Assembly: GCA_001871685.1 (NCBI GenBank)
Contig: MNVK01000005.1
Coordinates: 1 to 15,628, forward strand
Origin: Nitrospirae bacterium CG1_02_44_142
Lineage (GTDB): Bacteria; Nitrospirota; Thermodesulfovibrionia; Thermodesulfovibrionales; UBA1546
DNA length: 15,628 nucleotides
Direction: 5' to 3'
The translations under genes and the position numbers were made by a program. The notes under the pieces are model-generated. The model saw only the letters and a program-made list of their open reading frames with translations. It did not search any database and had not been told where the DNA came from. This document shows, in pieces, positions 1-6,431 of the stretch (its first letter is position 1; each line of letters begins with the position of its first letter).

Positions 1-987
1 GCTTACTGTATTCTTTATTGCAGCCTCAAGTATCTGGCCGGATGCGTATGCTGTTGCCGTATGGTAGGAAGGCGTTTCATTATAGGCATGAATATATGCG
101 TGATAGAATTCCTTACATCCGGGAATTATTGACCCTCCAATATATTCCCACTGGGATGAAGAGAAGACATAGTTGGCGTCGGATTTAAGATTAGTTTGGA
201 ATGCAGGCATTGCAGGCCCGACACTCGCAAAGTATGCCTTTGGCTGCCAGTTAATCTTTTTAAGGGACCTCCTCATGCTTACCGACTCGTTAAAATGGCC
301 GCAGACAATGAGCGCCTGAGCCTTTGACGCCTTTGCCTTTAGAGCGATAAAATCCAGATTCTCCGTTCCTTTTTTAAAGCCTTCAAACAATACTACCTTA
401 AGCCCGAACCTTTCCGCCCATTTCTTTGTGCCGTTTGCAATGTCCACTGAAAACGCATCATCAGCGTAAACGATTGCGATATTCTGCAAGTCATTTCTAA
501 CCAGCAGTTCAAGAAAACCAACTGAGTATTTGCTTGCGGGTGAATAAACGCCGAAAATATATTTGTATCCCTTCTGCCAGAGCCTGTCTGCAGACGCTCC
601 TGAGGCAAGCAAAGGATAGCCGTGCTTTTCAGTTATCGGAAGCGCCGCCTCTGTTATCTCGCTTGAGTACGGGCCGAAAACCAGGTCCACCTTATCATTT
701 AATATAAGATGTTCGTAAAGGGATTTTGCCGTCCGGGGGTCGCTTTTGTCATCGTAAATAATAACCCGAACCTTTTTACCGAGGAGTCCGCCCCTCTTGT
801 TTACATCGCTTTCCCAGAGCCTGAAGCCTTTCATCTGCATATCCGACATCTCGGAATATTTTCCTGTGAGCCCGAGTGAAACGCCGATTTTTATGAGGGA
901 TTCTTGAGCAGAGGCCGACAGTGCGATGAAGAATAAAAGCAGAATGCCCGCTGCGGAAATCCTGCACTTTTGCAAGAGTATCTTCAT
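1..987 (-). CDS. Periplasmic ABC transporter substrate-binding protein, branched-chain amino acid type (partial, 3' end outside window)
   Basis: The minus strand from 987 is open for 329 codons to the window edge, so the C-terminus is missing. Residues 1-27 form a signal peptide: a basic start, a hydrophobic core (residues 13-23) and an ASA-Q cleavage site, with no lipobox cysteine. The mature protein begins IKIGVSLGLTGKYSEMSD and continues with GFRLWESDVNKRGGLLGKKV and VDLVFGPYSSEITEAALPI, the pattern of the Peripla_BP_6 / LivJ-like family (bilobed type I receptors). Such proteins bind an amino acid or similar small solute in the periplasm and deliver it to a LivHMGF-type permease; no permease genes are visible here, and the ligand cannot be told. 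An in-frame TGA lies two codons before the ATG, so this is the most upstream possible ATG. The gene is transcribed divergently from the pyr operon. Family call is secure; substrate is unknown. Confidence 0.9.
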   Translation of the reverse strand, partial: MKILLQKCRISAAGILLLFFIALSASAQESLIKIGVSLGLTGKYSEMSDMQMKGFRLWESDVNKRGGLLGKKVRVIIYDDKSDPRTAKSLYEHLILNDKVDLVFGPYSSEITEAALPITEKHGYPLLASGASADRLWQKGYKYIFGVYSPASKYSVGFLELLVRNDLQNIAIVYADDAFSVDIANGTKKWAERFGLKVVLFEGFKKGTENLDFIALKAKASKAQALIVCGHFNESVSMRRSLKKINWQPKAYFASVGPAMPAFQTNLKSDANYVFSSSQWEYIGGSIIPGCKEFYHAYIHAYNETPSYHTATAYASGQILEAAIKNTVS

Positions 988-993
988 AGTTCA

Positions 994-999
994 AGTATA
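994..999 (-). promoter_or_regulatory. Extended -10 element of the substrate-binding protein gene, possibly giving a leaderless mRNA
   Basis: On the minus strand TGC-TATACT forms an extended -10 (TGn plus 5/6 match to TATAAT). Only six bases separate it from the ATG, so transcription would be expected to begin at or next to the start codon. No Shine-Dalgarno sequence lies upstream of the ATG, which fits a leaderless transcript. No good -35 hexamer is visible 16-18 bases upstream. Confidence 0.45.
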
Positions 1000-1035
1000 G
1001 CAGAAATCATCAATAATTGAGACCCTTGAAAAAGT

Positions 1036-1127
1036 GTCATTGCGAGCGAAGCGAAGCAATCTCGCTTTTATATAAATCAAATCAATATGTTAGAGATTGC
1101 CACGTCGCTAACGCTCCTCGCAATGAC
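1036..1127. repeat. Dispersed palindromic repeat, copy 1 (GTCATTGCGAG ... CTCGCAATGAC)
   Basis: An intergenic element bounded by perfect 11-bp inverted ends, GTCATTGCGAG and CTCGCAATGAC. Inside are a second pair of inverted segments (GCAATCTC and GAGATTGC) and the GCGAAGCGAAG motif. It separates the divergent substrate-binding protein gene and pyr promoter. Two related copies lie at 2866-2948 and 7823-7886. It has no coding capacity beyond the typical spurious translation HCERSEAI, and looks like a REP/MITE-class non-autonomous element. Confidence 0.85.
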
Positions 1128-1208
1128 ATTAAAATGTGTAGTTTTTCAGCAGTCTCCAATTATTCTTATTTACACAAAATGCTTGACACTACCTTATTTT
1201 TGTGATGA

Positions 1209-1238
1209 TTGACAATATTCTGCGGGTTATGCTTTAAT
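1209..1238 (+). promoter_or_regulatory. Sigma-70-type promoter of the pyr operon
   Basis: TTGACA (1209-1214, perfect -35), an 18-bp spacer, TGC extension (1230-1232) and TTTAAT (1233-1238, 5/6 match to the -10 consensus). The predicted transcription start, about 1245, coincides with the first base of the PyrR-binding hairpin, so the two predictions support each other. A second TTGACA at 1183-1188 has no good -10 partner. Confidence 0.75.
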
Positions 1239-1244
1239 ATCTAT

Positions 1245-1278
1245 GCCTTTAAGGATAACCCTGCGAGGTTAAAAAGGC
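1245..1278 (+). ncRNA. PyrR-binding loop (anti-antiterminator) in the pyr operon leader
   Basis: The leader folds into a lower stem GCCTTT/AAAGGC (1245-1250 with 1273-1278), an asymmetric purine-rich internal loop (AAGGAT opposite AA) and an upper stem AACC/GGTT closed by the hexaloop CTGCGA (1261-1266). The hexaloop matches the CNGNGA loop known for PyrR-binding RNA in Bacillus-type attenuators, and the bulged architecture and the CTTTAA at the 5' side fit as well. A GNRA-type hairpin, GCAGC-GTGA-GCTGC (1286-1299), follows. GAGGTT (1265-1270) of this structure can also pair with AACCTT (1318-1323) in the terminator arm, giving an alternative antiterminator. With UMP, PyrR would stabilise this loop, release the terminator and switch the operon off. 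Confidence 0.75.
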
Positions 1279-1317
1279 AAAGGAGGCAGCGTGAGCTGCG
1301 GAGACTACAAAAATGTA

Positions 1318-1351
1318 AACCTTCCTCAAACGAGTTGGGGAGGGTTTTTTT
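1318..1351 (+). terminator. Intrinsic terminator (attenuator) in the pyr leader, just before pyrR
   Basis: AACCTTCCTC (1318-1327) pairs with GGGGAGGGTT (1337-1346) around a nine-base loop, with three G-T wobbles, and the T-run 1345-1351 follows. Being between the operon promoter and the first gene, it is an attenuator and not an end-of-operon terminator. Its 3' arm also contains the only Shine-Dalgarno-like run (GGGGAGGG) near the pyrR start, so folding would hide that site too. Confidence 0.8.
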
Positions 1352-1361
1352 ATGCCTAAAA

Positions 1362-1892
1362 ATGCCTATGCCTAAAGAACTGCTTGATAAAAAAGACATA
1401 GACAGGATGCTTGCGCGGATGGCGCATGAAATCCTTGAGAAGAACAAAGGGACCAAAGACCTCTGTCTTGTCGGGATACAACGAGGAGGGGTGCATCTTG
1501 CAAAGAGGCTTGCAGGCAAGATTAAGGGAATAGAGGGCGCGGAAATTCCTGTCGGCTCTCTTGATATAGCCTTTTACAGGGATGACCTTAACATACGAAA
1601 AGAACAGCCGCAGATAAGAAGGACAGAGGTGCCCTGCGAGATAACGGATATGAAGGTGGTCCTGGTTGACGACGTCCTTTTTACAGGCAGGTCTATAAGG
1701 GCTGCCATGGATGCGCTTATGGATATGGGAAGGCCCTCGTGCATACAGCTTGCGGTCTTGATAGACAGGGGGCACAGGGAGCTTCCGGTAAAGGCTGATT
1801 TTGCGGGCAAAAATATACCAACGGCAATAGATGAGAATGTAGAGGTCAGCCTTGAAGAAGACGGACTTGAGGATAAGGTGACGATAGAATGA
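1362..1892 (+). CDS. pyrR: Bifunctional pyr operon regulator / uracil phosphoribosyltransferase PyrR
   Basis: About 176 residues from ATG 1362, the family's usual length. PyrR binds pyr mRNA leaders in response to UMP and promotes termination; many members also convert uracil and PRPP to UMP. Visible features: AHEILEKNKG near the N-terminus, LVGIQRGGVHLAKRLAGKI, the IAFYRDDL segment, the PRPP-binding signature VVLVDDVLFTGRS, and the GRPSCIQLAVLIDRGHRELP and GKNIPTAIDE blocks, all typical of PyrR. The frame is open upstream to 1209, but that part covers the promoter, PyrR loop and terminator, so it is not coding. ATG 1368 (MPKELL) is an equally possible start. An appropriate RNA target stands immediately upstream, so autoregulation is expected. 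It is followed 19 bases later by pyrB. Confidence 0.95.
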   Translation: MPMPKELLDKKDIDRMLARMAHEILEKNKGTKDLCLVGIQRGGVHLAKRLAGKIKGIEGAEIPVGSLDIAFYRDDLNIRKEQPQIRRTEVPCEITDMKVVLVDDVLFTGRSIRAAMDALMDMGRPSCIQLAVLIDRGHRELPVKADFAGKNIPTAIDENVEVSLEEDGLEDKVTIE

Positions 1893-1911
1893 CTGCTAAG
1901 GAGTTTTTAGG

Positions 1912-2835
1912 GTGAAACTTTCTTCAAAGGATTTGCTCGGAATTAAGGAACTTACAAAAGACGAGATAATCCTTATCCTTGATACGGCGTCCGGATTTAA
2001 GGGTGTGCTTAAGCGGAATATTAAAAAAGTCCCGGCCTTGCGGGGGAAGACCGCTGTTAATCTCTTCTTTGAGCCTTCAACCAGGACCAGAACCTCGTTT
2101 GAACTTGCAGAGAAAAGACTGAGCCTGGACGTCTTAAACCTGTCGGTTACAACAAGCAGTGTTGTTAAAGGAGAAAGCCTTATAGATACAGCCCTCAATG
2201 TTCAGGCGCTCGGCGCGGATTTCATGGTGATAAGACATTCCTCGTCAGGAGCGGCGCACCTTCTTTCAAAAAATGTAAATGCCTCTGTGATAAATGCAGG
2301 TGATGGGATAAACGAACATCCGACACAGGCTTTGCTTGACGCATTCACAATCAAAGAAAAGATAGGGAAGATTGAGGGGCTTAAGATTGCGATAGTCGGG
2401 GATATACTTCACAGCAGGGTTGCAAAGTCAAATATATATCTGCTGACTAAATTTGGCGCAGAGGTCCGGCTTATAGGCCCCCCGACATTGGTTCCGCAGG
2501 AACTTGAAAAACTCGGCGTGAAGGTCTTCCATGATATGGATTCAGGGCTGGACGGCGTTAATGTGGTTATGGCGCTGAGGATTCAGATGGAAAGACAGGG
2601 GAAGGGATTTTTCCCGTCCACTCTTGAATATTCAAAGAACTGGGGGCTTACTTCAGAGAGGCTTTTCAAGGCTGATAAGGATGCGATTGTGATGCATCCG
2701 GGGCCGATAAACCGAGGGGTGGAGGTGGCGTCCGATGTTGCTGACGGGCCGAGGTCTGTGATACTTGAGCAGGTTACCAACGGCCTGGCCGTAAGGATGG
2801 CTGTGATGTATCTGCTGGCAGGGGTGAGGGAGTGA
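1912..2835 (+). CDS. pyrB: Aspartate carbamoyltransferase catalytic subunit
   Basis: Joins carbamoyl phosphate and L-aspartate to carbamoyl aspartate, the committed step of pyrimidine synthesis, in the cytoplasm. The 307 residues match the catalytic chain length. Carbamoyl phosphate loop EPSTRTRTSFELAEKRL, the loop SSVVKGESLIDT with the lysine that reaches into the neighbouring subunit, the HPTQALLD motif and the C-terminal HPGPINRG are all present. The start is GTG 1912, chosen because AAGGAG lies eight bases upstream. No pyrI regulatory chain is found in the window, so control is probably at the PyrR attenuator. A 131-base gap containing a palindromic repeat separates it from pyrC. Confidence 0.97.
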   Translation: MKLSSKDLLGIKELTKDEIILILDTASGFKGVLKRNIKKVPALRGKTAVNLFFEPSTRTRTSFELAEKRLSLDVLNLSVTTSSVVKGESLIDTALNVQALGADFMVIRHSSSGAAHLLSKNVNASVINAGDGINEHPTQALLDAFTIKEKIGKIEGLKIAIVGDILHSRVAKSNIYLLTKFGAEVRLIGPPTLVPQELEKLGVKVFHDMDSGLDGVNVVMALRIQMERQGKGFFPSTLEYSKNWGLTSERLFKADKDAIVMHPGPINRGVEVASDVADGPRSVILEQVTNGLAVRMAVMYLLAGVRE

Positions 2836-2865
2836 TACTCATATACAGAATGGTTATAAAACATT

Positions 2866-2948
2866 GTCATTGCGAGGAGTCCCGAGCAGCTCGGGACGAC
2901 GAAGCAATCTCCAAGGATGAGATTGCCACGCCTTCGGCTCGCAATGAC
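2866..2948. repeat. Dispersed palindromic repeat, copy 2, between pyrB and pyrC
   Basis: Same 11-bp inverted ends as copy 1 (GTCATTGCGAG/CTCGCAATGAC), with GCAATCTC and GAGATTGCC inside. Differs from copy 1 by an inner small hairpin, GTCCCGAGC-AGCTCGGGAC (2879-2897). It stands inside the transcribed operon, so the mRNA between pyrB and pyrC would carry a strong hairpin that could affect RNA stability or polarity; no T-run follows, so it is not a classical terminator. Confidence 0.85.
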
Positions 2949-2966
2949 CAATTTGGGTAGATTGGA

Positions 2967-4301
2967 ATGAAAATATTAATCAAGAATGCTCACATAATAG
3001 ACCCATTGCAGGGAATTGATGGGATTGGGGATATATTAGTTGAAGAGGGGAAAATTAAAGGGATAGAGCAGAAGAGCAGAAGAGCAGAAGAGCAGAAGAA
3101 AACACCCCCCCAGCCCCCCCTTGATAAGGGGGGGATTAAAAGGGGGGTAGACTCCGAACTCCGAACCATTGACGCAACCGGACTTTATGTTCTGCCCGGT
3201 CTTATTGACATGCACACACATCTCAGGGAACCGGGATATGAATATAAGGAAACGATAAAGACAGGGACTGCTGCTGCTGTTAAGGGCGGGTTTACAACAG
3301 TCTGCGCCATGCCTAACACAAACCCTGTAAATGATAATTCAAGCGTGACGGATTTTATTATCAGGAAGGCAATTCAGGAAGGCGCATGCGCTGTTTATCC
3401 GATTGGCGCAATAACAAAAGGGCAGAAAGGCGAGGAACTTGCAGAGATGGGCATAATGTACGCCGAAGGCTGTGTTGCCTTTTCTGACGATGGAAATCCT
3501 GTGATGAACAGCCTTATTATGCGGAGGGCGCTTGAATATTCAAGGGCCTTCAAGGTCCCGATAATTTCTCACTGCGAGGATACAAACCTTTCCGAAGGCG
3601 GCGTGATGAACGAAGGGCTGTTGTCATTGACCCTCGGATTAAAAGGGATACCTTCCGAGGCTGAAGAAATAATGATTTGCAGGGACCTTGCTCTTGCAGA
3701 ACTTACCGGCGGAAAACTTCATATTGCCCATGTCTCAACAGAAGGTTCTGTGAGGATAATCAGAGAGGCTAAGAAAAGAGGAATAAATATAACGGCAGAG
3801 ACATGCCCGCATTATTTCAGCATTACAGAGAATACGGTAGAAGGATATAACACAAATGCAAAGGTGAATCCGCCGTTAAGGACGCAAAAGGATGTTGATG
3901 CAATTAAACAGGGCTTGAAAGACGGCACGATTGATGTTATTGCGACAGACCATGCGCCGCATCACAGAGATGAAAAATTAAGGGAATTTGACCATGCTCC
4001 GTCCGGCATATCAGGGCTTGAGACTGCGCTGGGCTTGAGTTTAAATCTTGTGCATGAGGATGTTTTAACCATGCGGCAGCTTGTTGAAAAAATGGCAGTG
4101 AATCCCGCAAATATTTTAGGGTTAAATAAAGAAACGCTGAAAGTCGGCTCTGATGCTGATGTGGTTATAGTTGACGTGAATAAGGAATATAAAGTTGAGG
4201 CTGAGGGATTTATTTCTAAAGGCAAAAATACGCCCTTTGAAGGATTGGTTTTGAAAGGCATGCCAGTGATAACCATATGCAAGGGGAAAATATATGAGTA
4301 A
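2967..4301 (+). CDS. pyrC: Dihydroorotase, class I (multifunctional-complex type), with an in-frame repeat insertion
   Basis: Zinc amidohydrolase that cyclises carbamoyl aspartate to dihydroorotate. Metal-binding DMHTHLREPG (H83, H85), FSDDG, ISHCED, HIAHVS and the ATDHAPHH motif with the catalytic aspartate are all present in the class I order. Length is 444 residues against roughly 425-430 usual; the excess is residues 34-66, a 33-codon block made of tandem repeats and a C/G palindrome placed in the N-terminal beta-rich part between KIKGI and TIDATG. Everything after it is normal, so the enzyme is probably functional. The ATG at 2967 has only a weak ribosome site. The gene overlaps carA by eight bases (ATGAGTAA), implying coupled translation. 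Confidence 0.96.
   Translation: MKILIKNAHIIDPLQGIDGIGDILVEEGKIKGIEQKSRRAEEQKKTPPQPPLDKGGIKRGVDSELRTIDATGLYVLPGLIDMHTHLREPGYEYKETIKTGTAAAVKGGFTTVCAMPNTNPVNDNSSVTDFIIRKAIQEGACAVYPIGAITKGQKGEELAEMGIMYAEGCVAFSDDGNPVMNSLIMRRALEYSRAFKVPIISHCEDTNLSEGGVMNEGLLSLTLGLKGIPSEAEEIMICRDLALAELTGGKLHIAHVSTEGSVRIIREAKKRGINITAETCPHYFSITENTVEGYNTNAKVNPPLRTQKDVDAIKQGLKDGTIDVIATDHAPHHRDEKLREFDHAPSGISGLETALGLSLNLVHEDVLTMRQLVEKMAVNPANILGLNKETLKVGSDADVVIVDVNKEYKVEAEGFISKGKNTPFEGLVLKGMPVITICKGKIYE
3066..3164 (+). repeat. In-frame repeat block inside pyrC (tandem octamers, C/G palindrome, tandem heptamers)
   Basis: Four perfect copies of the octamer GAGCAGAA (3066-3097) are followed by a palindrome: C7 (3105-3111), C7TT (3114-3122), GAT loop, AAG7 (3126-3134) and G6 (3142-3147). 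Two copies of ACTCCGA (3151-3164) end it. The block is 99 bases, 33 codons, so the frame is kept. It encodes a charged, then PPQPPLDKGG-like, then SELRT stretch with no resemblance to dihydroorotase. Confidence 0.85.
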
Positions 4302-5502
4302 GGCATTATTAGTCCTTTCTGACGGGGTTGTGTTTGAAGGCGAGAGTTTCGGCGCCGAAGGCGAGACCCTTGGCGAGGTTGTCTTTAATACCTCTATGAC
4401 TGGCTATCAGGAAATACTCACCGACTCATCCTACAAAGGACAGATAGTAACAATGACCTATCCCCAGATTGGAAATTACGGCGTAAATGAGGAGGATATT
4501 GAATCTCAGGGCGGCGTTAAGGCAGAGGGATTCATAGTAAAAGAGGCTTGTGATTTTCCTTCTAACTGGCGCTCAAAGACAAGTCTCAATGAGTATCTTA
4601 AAAAATCCAATGTAGTCGGGATTCAGGGCCTTGACACCAGGGCGCTGACAAGGCATTTGAGAAACCACGGCGCGCAGATGGGGGTAATTTCTACGGTTGA
4701 CGCAAAAGCTGAGAGCCTTCTTGAAAAAGTGAGAAAGCATCCCGGTATTTCCGCATTTGATTTTGTGAAGGAAGTTACAACAAAAAAGCAGTATAAATGG
4801 GAAGAAGGATGCTGGAAGTGGCAGCCTGCTGCTGCAGAAATTCAAAACTCAAAATTCAAAACTCAAAATTCAAAAAACTCCAAACTCCAAACTCAGAACT
4901 CAAATCCCCCCTTACCCCCCTTTTCTAAAGGGGGGCGTGGGGGGATTATGGTAGTCGTATACGATTTCGGAATCAAATTTAATATCCTCAGAAACCTTGT
5001 TGACACCGGTTTTGATGTTACTGTTGTCCCTGCGCAGACCCCTGCCGAAAAAGTTCTTGAGATGAATCCTGACGGGATAATCTTAAGCAATGGGCCCGGC
5101 GACCCGCAGACAGTTACTTATGCGATAGAGAGCGCAAAGAAGCTGATGGACAAAAAACCCATCTTCGGAATCTGCCTCGGGCATCAGATACTCGGGCTTG
5201 CAATGGGCGGAAAGACATATAAATTAAAATTCGGGCATCACGGGGGCAATCATCCCGTAAAGGATTTATCAACAGGGAGAGTTGAGATAACATCGCAGAA
5301 CCATAATTATTGCGTTGACATAAACAGCCTTAAAGGAAAGGTGAGGCTTACGCATAAGAACCTTTTTGACGGTTCTGAAGAGGGCCTGCAGCATGTTGAA
5401 CTGCCGATATTTTCTGTCCAGCACCATCCCGAGGCAGGTCCCGGGCCGAATGATTCTGCGCATTTGTTTAAGAGATTCAGAGAGATGATAGAGGGGTATT
5501 AA
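4294..5502 (+). CDS. carA: Carbamoyl phosphate synthetase small (glutaminase) subunit, with an in-frame repeat insertion
   Basis: Hydrolyses glutamine and passes ammonia to CarB. The N-terminal CPSase_sm_chain domain ([24 protein letters not shown]-like signature near residues 25-50) is followed by a class I glutamine amidotransferase domain with triad Cys294 (FGICLGHQ), His378 and Glu380 (HHPEAGPGP). At 402 residues it is about 20 longer than the E. coli protein; residues 183-217 at the junction of the two domains are a repeat-derived insertion. AAGGGG eight bases before ATG 4294 supports the start. The stop overlaps the next gene's ATG by one base (TAATG), so the methyltransferase that follows is likely translationally coupled to it. 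Confidence 0.97.
   Translation: [402 protein letters not shown]
4840..4944 (+). repeat. In-frame repeat block inside carA (nine tandem heptamers plus C/G palindrome)
   Basis: Heptamers ATTCAAA and ACTCAAA alternate five times (4840-4874); after two extra A bases come ACTCCAA twice, ACTCAGA and ACTCAAA (4877-4904). A palindrome follows: C6 (4906-4911), C6TTT, TCT loop, AAAG6 (ending 4935), then G6 (4939-4944). Total 105 bases, 35 codons, frame preserved. The palindrome reads [15 protein letters not shown], the usual translation of this widespread repeat type. Confidence 0.85.
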
Positions 5503-6431
5503 TGGGTTACAAAATAATATATGGCGATTGTACAAAAGAGTTAGAACATAAAAAGCTCTCAAGAATTGATTTTTTTAAAACCATAGATTTGACATTTCTT
5601 GATCCGCCATTCAATCAGGGCAAAGAATATGCAGAACATGATGACAATTTGCCTGATAAAGTCTATTGGGATTGGATGAGAAATATTTGTAGAAAGGTAT
5701 ATGAATTAACATCTCAAGGCGGAGCAATTTATTTTATGCAGAGAGAAAAAAATGCAGAACAAGTTTTATGGTGCTTGAGAGAATCGGGATGGAATTTGCA
5801 AAATTTAATAATCTGGAAGAAGAAGACATCAGCAGTGCCTTGCAGTAATAAGTTTGGCAAACATTATCAAATAATAGCTTTTGCGATAAAAGGTAAGAAA
5901 CCAAGGGTTTTTAATAGGTTGAGGATTAATCCACCTTTACCGGCAGAGTATAAATATGAACGTGAGGATGGGATGTATGTGACTGATGTGTGGGAAGATA
6001 TACGTGAACTGACGGCAGGTTATTTTGCAGGGGATGAAGCTATTCGTAAATCTACCGGCGAGCGGTTTCATAAACAGCAGTCACCAATACAGTTACTTCT
6101 AAGAATAATCTTATCATCATCCAATCCTAATGATACTATTTTGGATCCTTTTGCAGGGACGGGTACTACTCTGGTTGCAGTCGAACAATTAAATAGGAAT
6201 TCTATTGGCATAGAGAAAGACACAAAAAATGTTAAACTGATTGAAAAACGATTAAAATTTATAAGAGAAAGCGATAGAATAGAGAAGTTTTATAAAGATT
6301 ACATTTATACCGAAAATTTAGATTTAGTTTGGTATGGAAAAAATATTGAGAAAGAACTGATGCAACAATATAAATATAAAAATAAACAGTTATCTTTAAT
6401 GATAGCTGAAAAGAGAAGGGCATATAAATGA
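5502..6431 (+). CDS. Site-specific DNA methyltransferase, beta class (amino methyltransferase, N6-adenine or N4-cytosine)
   Basis: A 309-residue N6_N4_Mtase-family enzyme that transfers a methyl group from S-adenosylmethionine to an exocyclic amino group in a specific DNA site. The N-terminal IIYGDCTKEL is followed by catalytic motif IV TFLDPPFNQGKEY (D34-P-P-F37), motif VIII around KHYQIIAFAIKG, HKQQSPIQLL (residues 190-199, motif X-like) and then the SAM-binding motif I DPFAGTGTTL (215-224). Catalytic motif before the SAM motif is the beta arrangement. DPPF favours adenine methylation but does not prove it. Base composition is visibly AT-richer than the flanking pyr genes, suggesting acquisition. 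It overlaps carA by one base and the next gene by four (ATGA), the order expected for a modification-restriction pair. The target sequence cannot be read from the protein. Confidence 0.92.
   Translation: MGYKIIYGDCTKELEHKKLSRIDFFKTIDLTFLDPPFNQGKEYAEHDDNLPDKVYWDWMRNICRKVYELTSQGGAIYFMQREKNAEQVLWCLRESGWNLQNLIIWKKKTSAVPCSNKFGKHYQIIAFAIKGKKPRVFNRLRINPPLPAEYKYEREDGMYVTDVWEDIRELTAGYFAGDEAIRKSTGERFHKQQSPIQLLLRIILSSSNPNDTILDPFAGTGTTLVAVEQLNRNSIGIEKDTKNVKLIEKRLKFIRESDRIEKFYKDYIYTENLDLVWYGKNIEKELMQQYKYKNKQLSLMIAEKRRAYK

Noticed and set aside
8..994. Several minus-strand small frames near 393-608 and 776-994
   Set aside because: They are alternative frames of the substrate-binding protein gene, whose own frame is open through the window edge and has clear family motifs.
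1017..1205. 62-codon open frame containing CHCERSEAISL
   Set aside because: It is a translation of the palindromic repeat, a well-known type of spurious small gene.
1183..1211. Second TTGACA as an alternative pyr promoter
   Set aside because: No acceptable -10 hexamer lies 16-18 bases downstream.
1209..1361. N-terminal 51-residue extension of PyrR from an upstream ATG
   Set aside because: The stretch is the promoter, PyrR loop and terminator; homologues begin near MPKELL, so the open frame is accidental.
3105..3147. Intrinsic terminator or assembly error at the C/G palindrome in pyrC
   Set aside because: There is no T-run, the frame is preserved through it and a similar palindrome occurs in carA, so a genuine repeat is more likely.
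4840..4944. CRISPR-like array because of regular short repeats
   Set aside because: Units are 7 bases, directly joined and without unique spacers; the stretch is in frame within carA.
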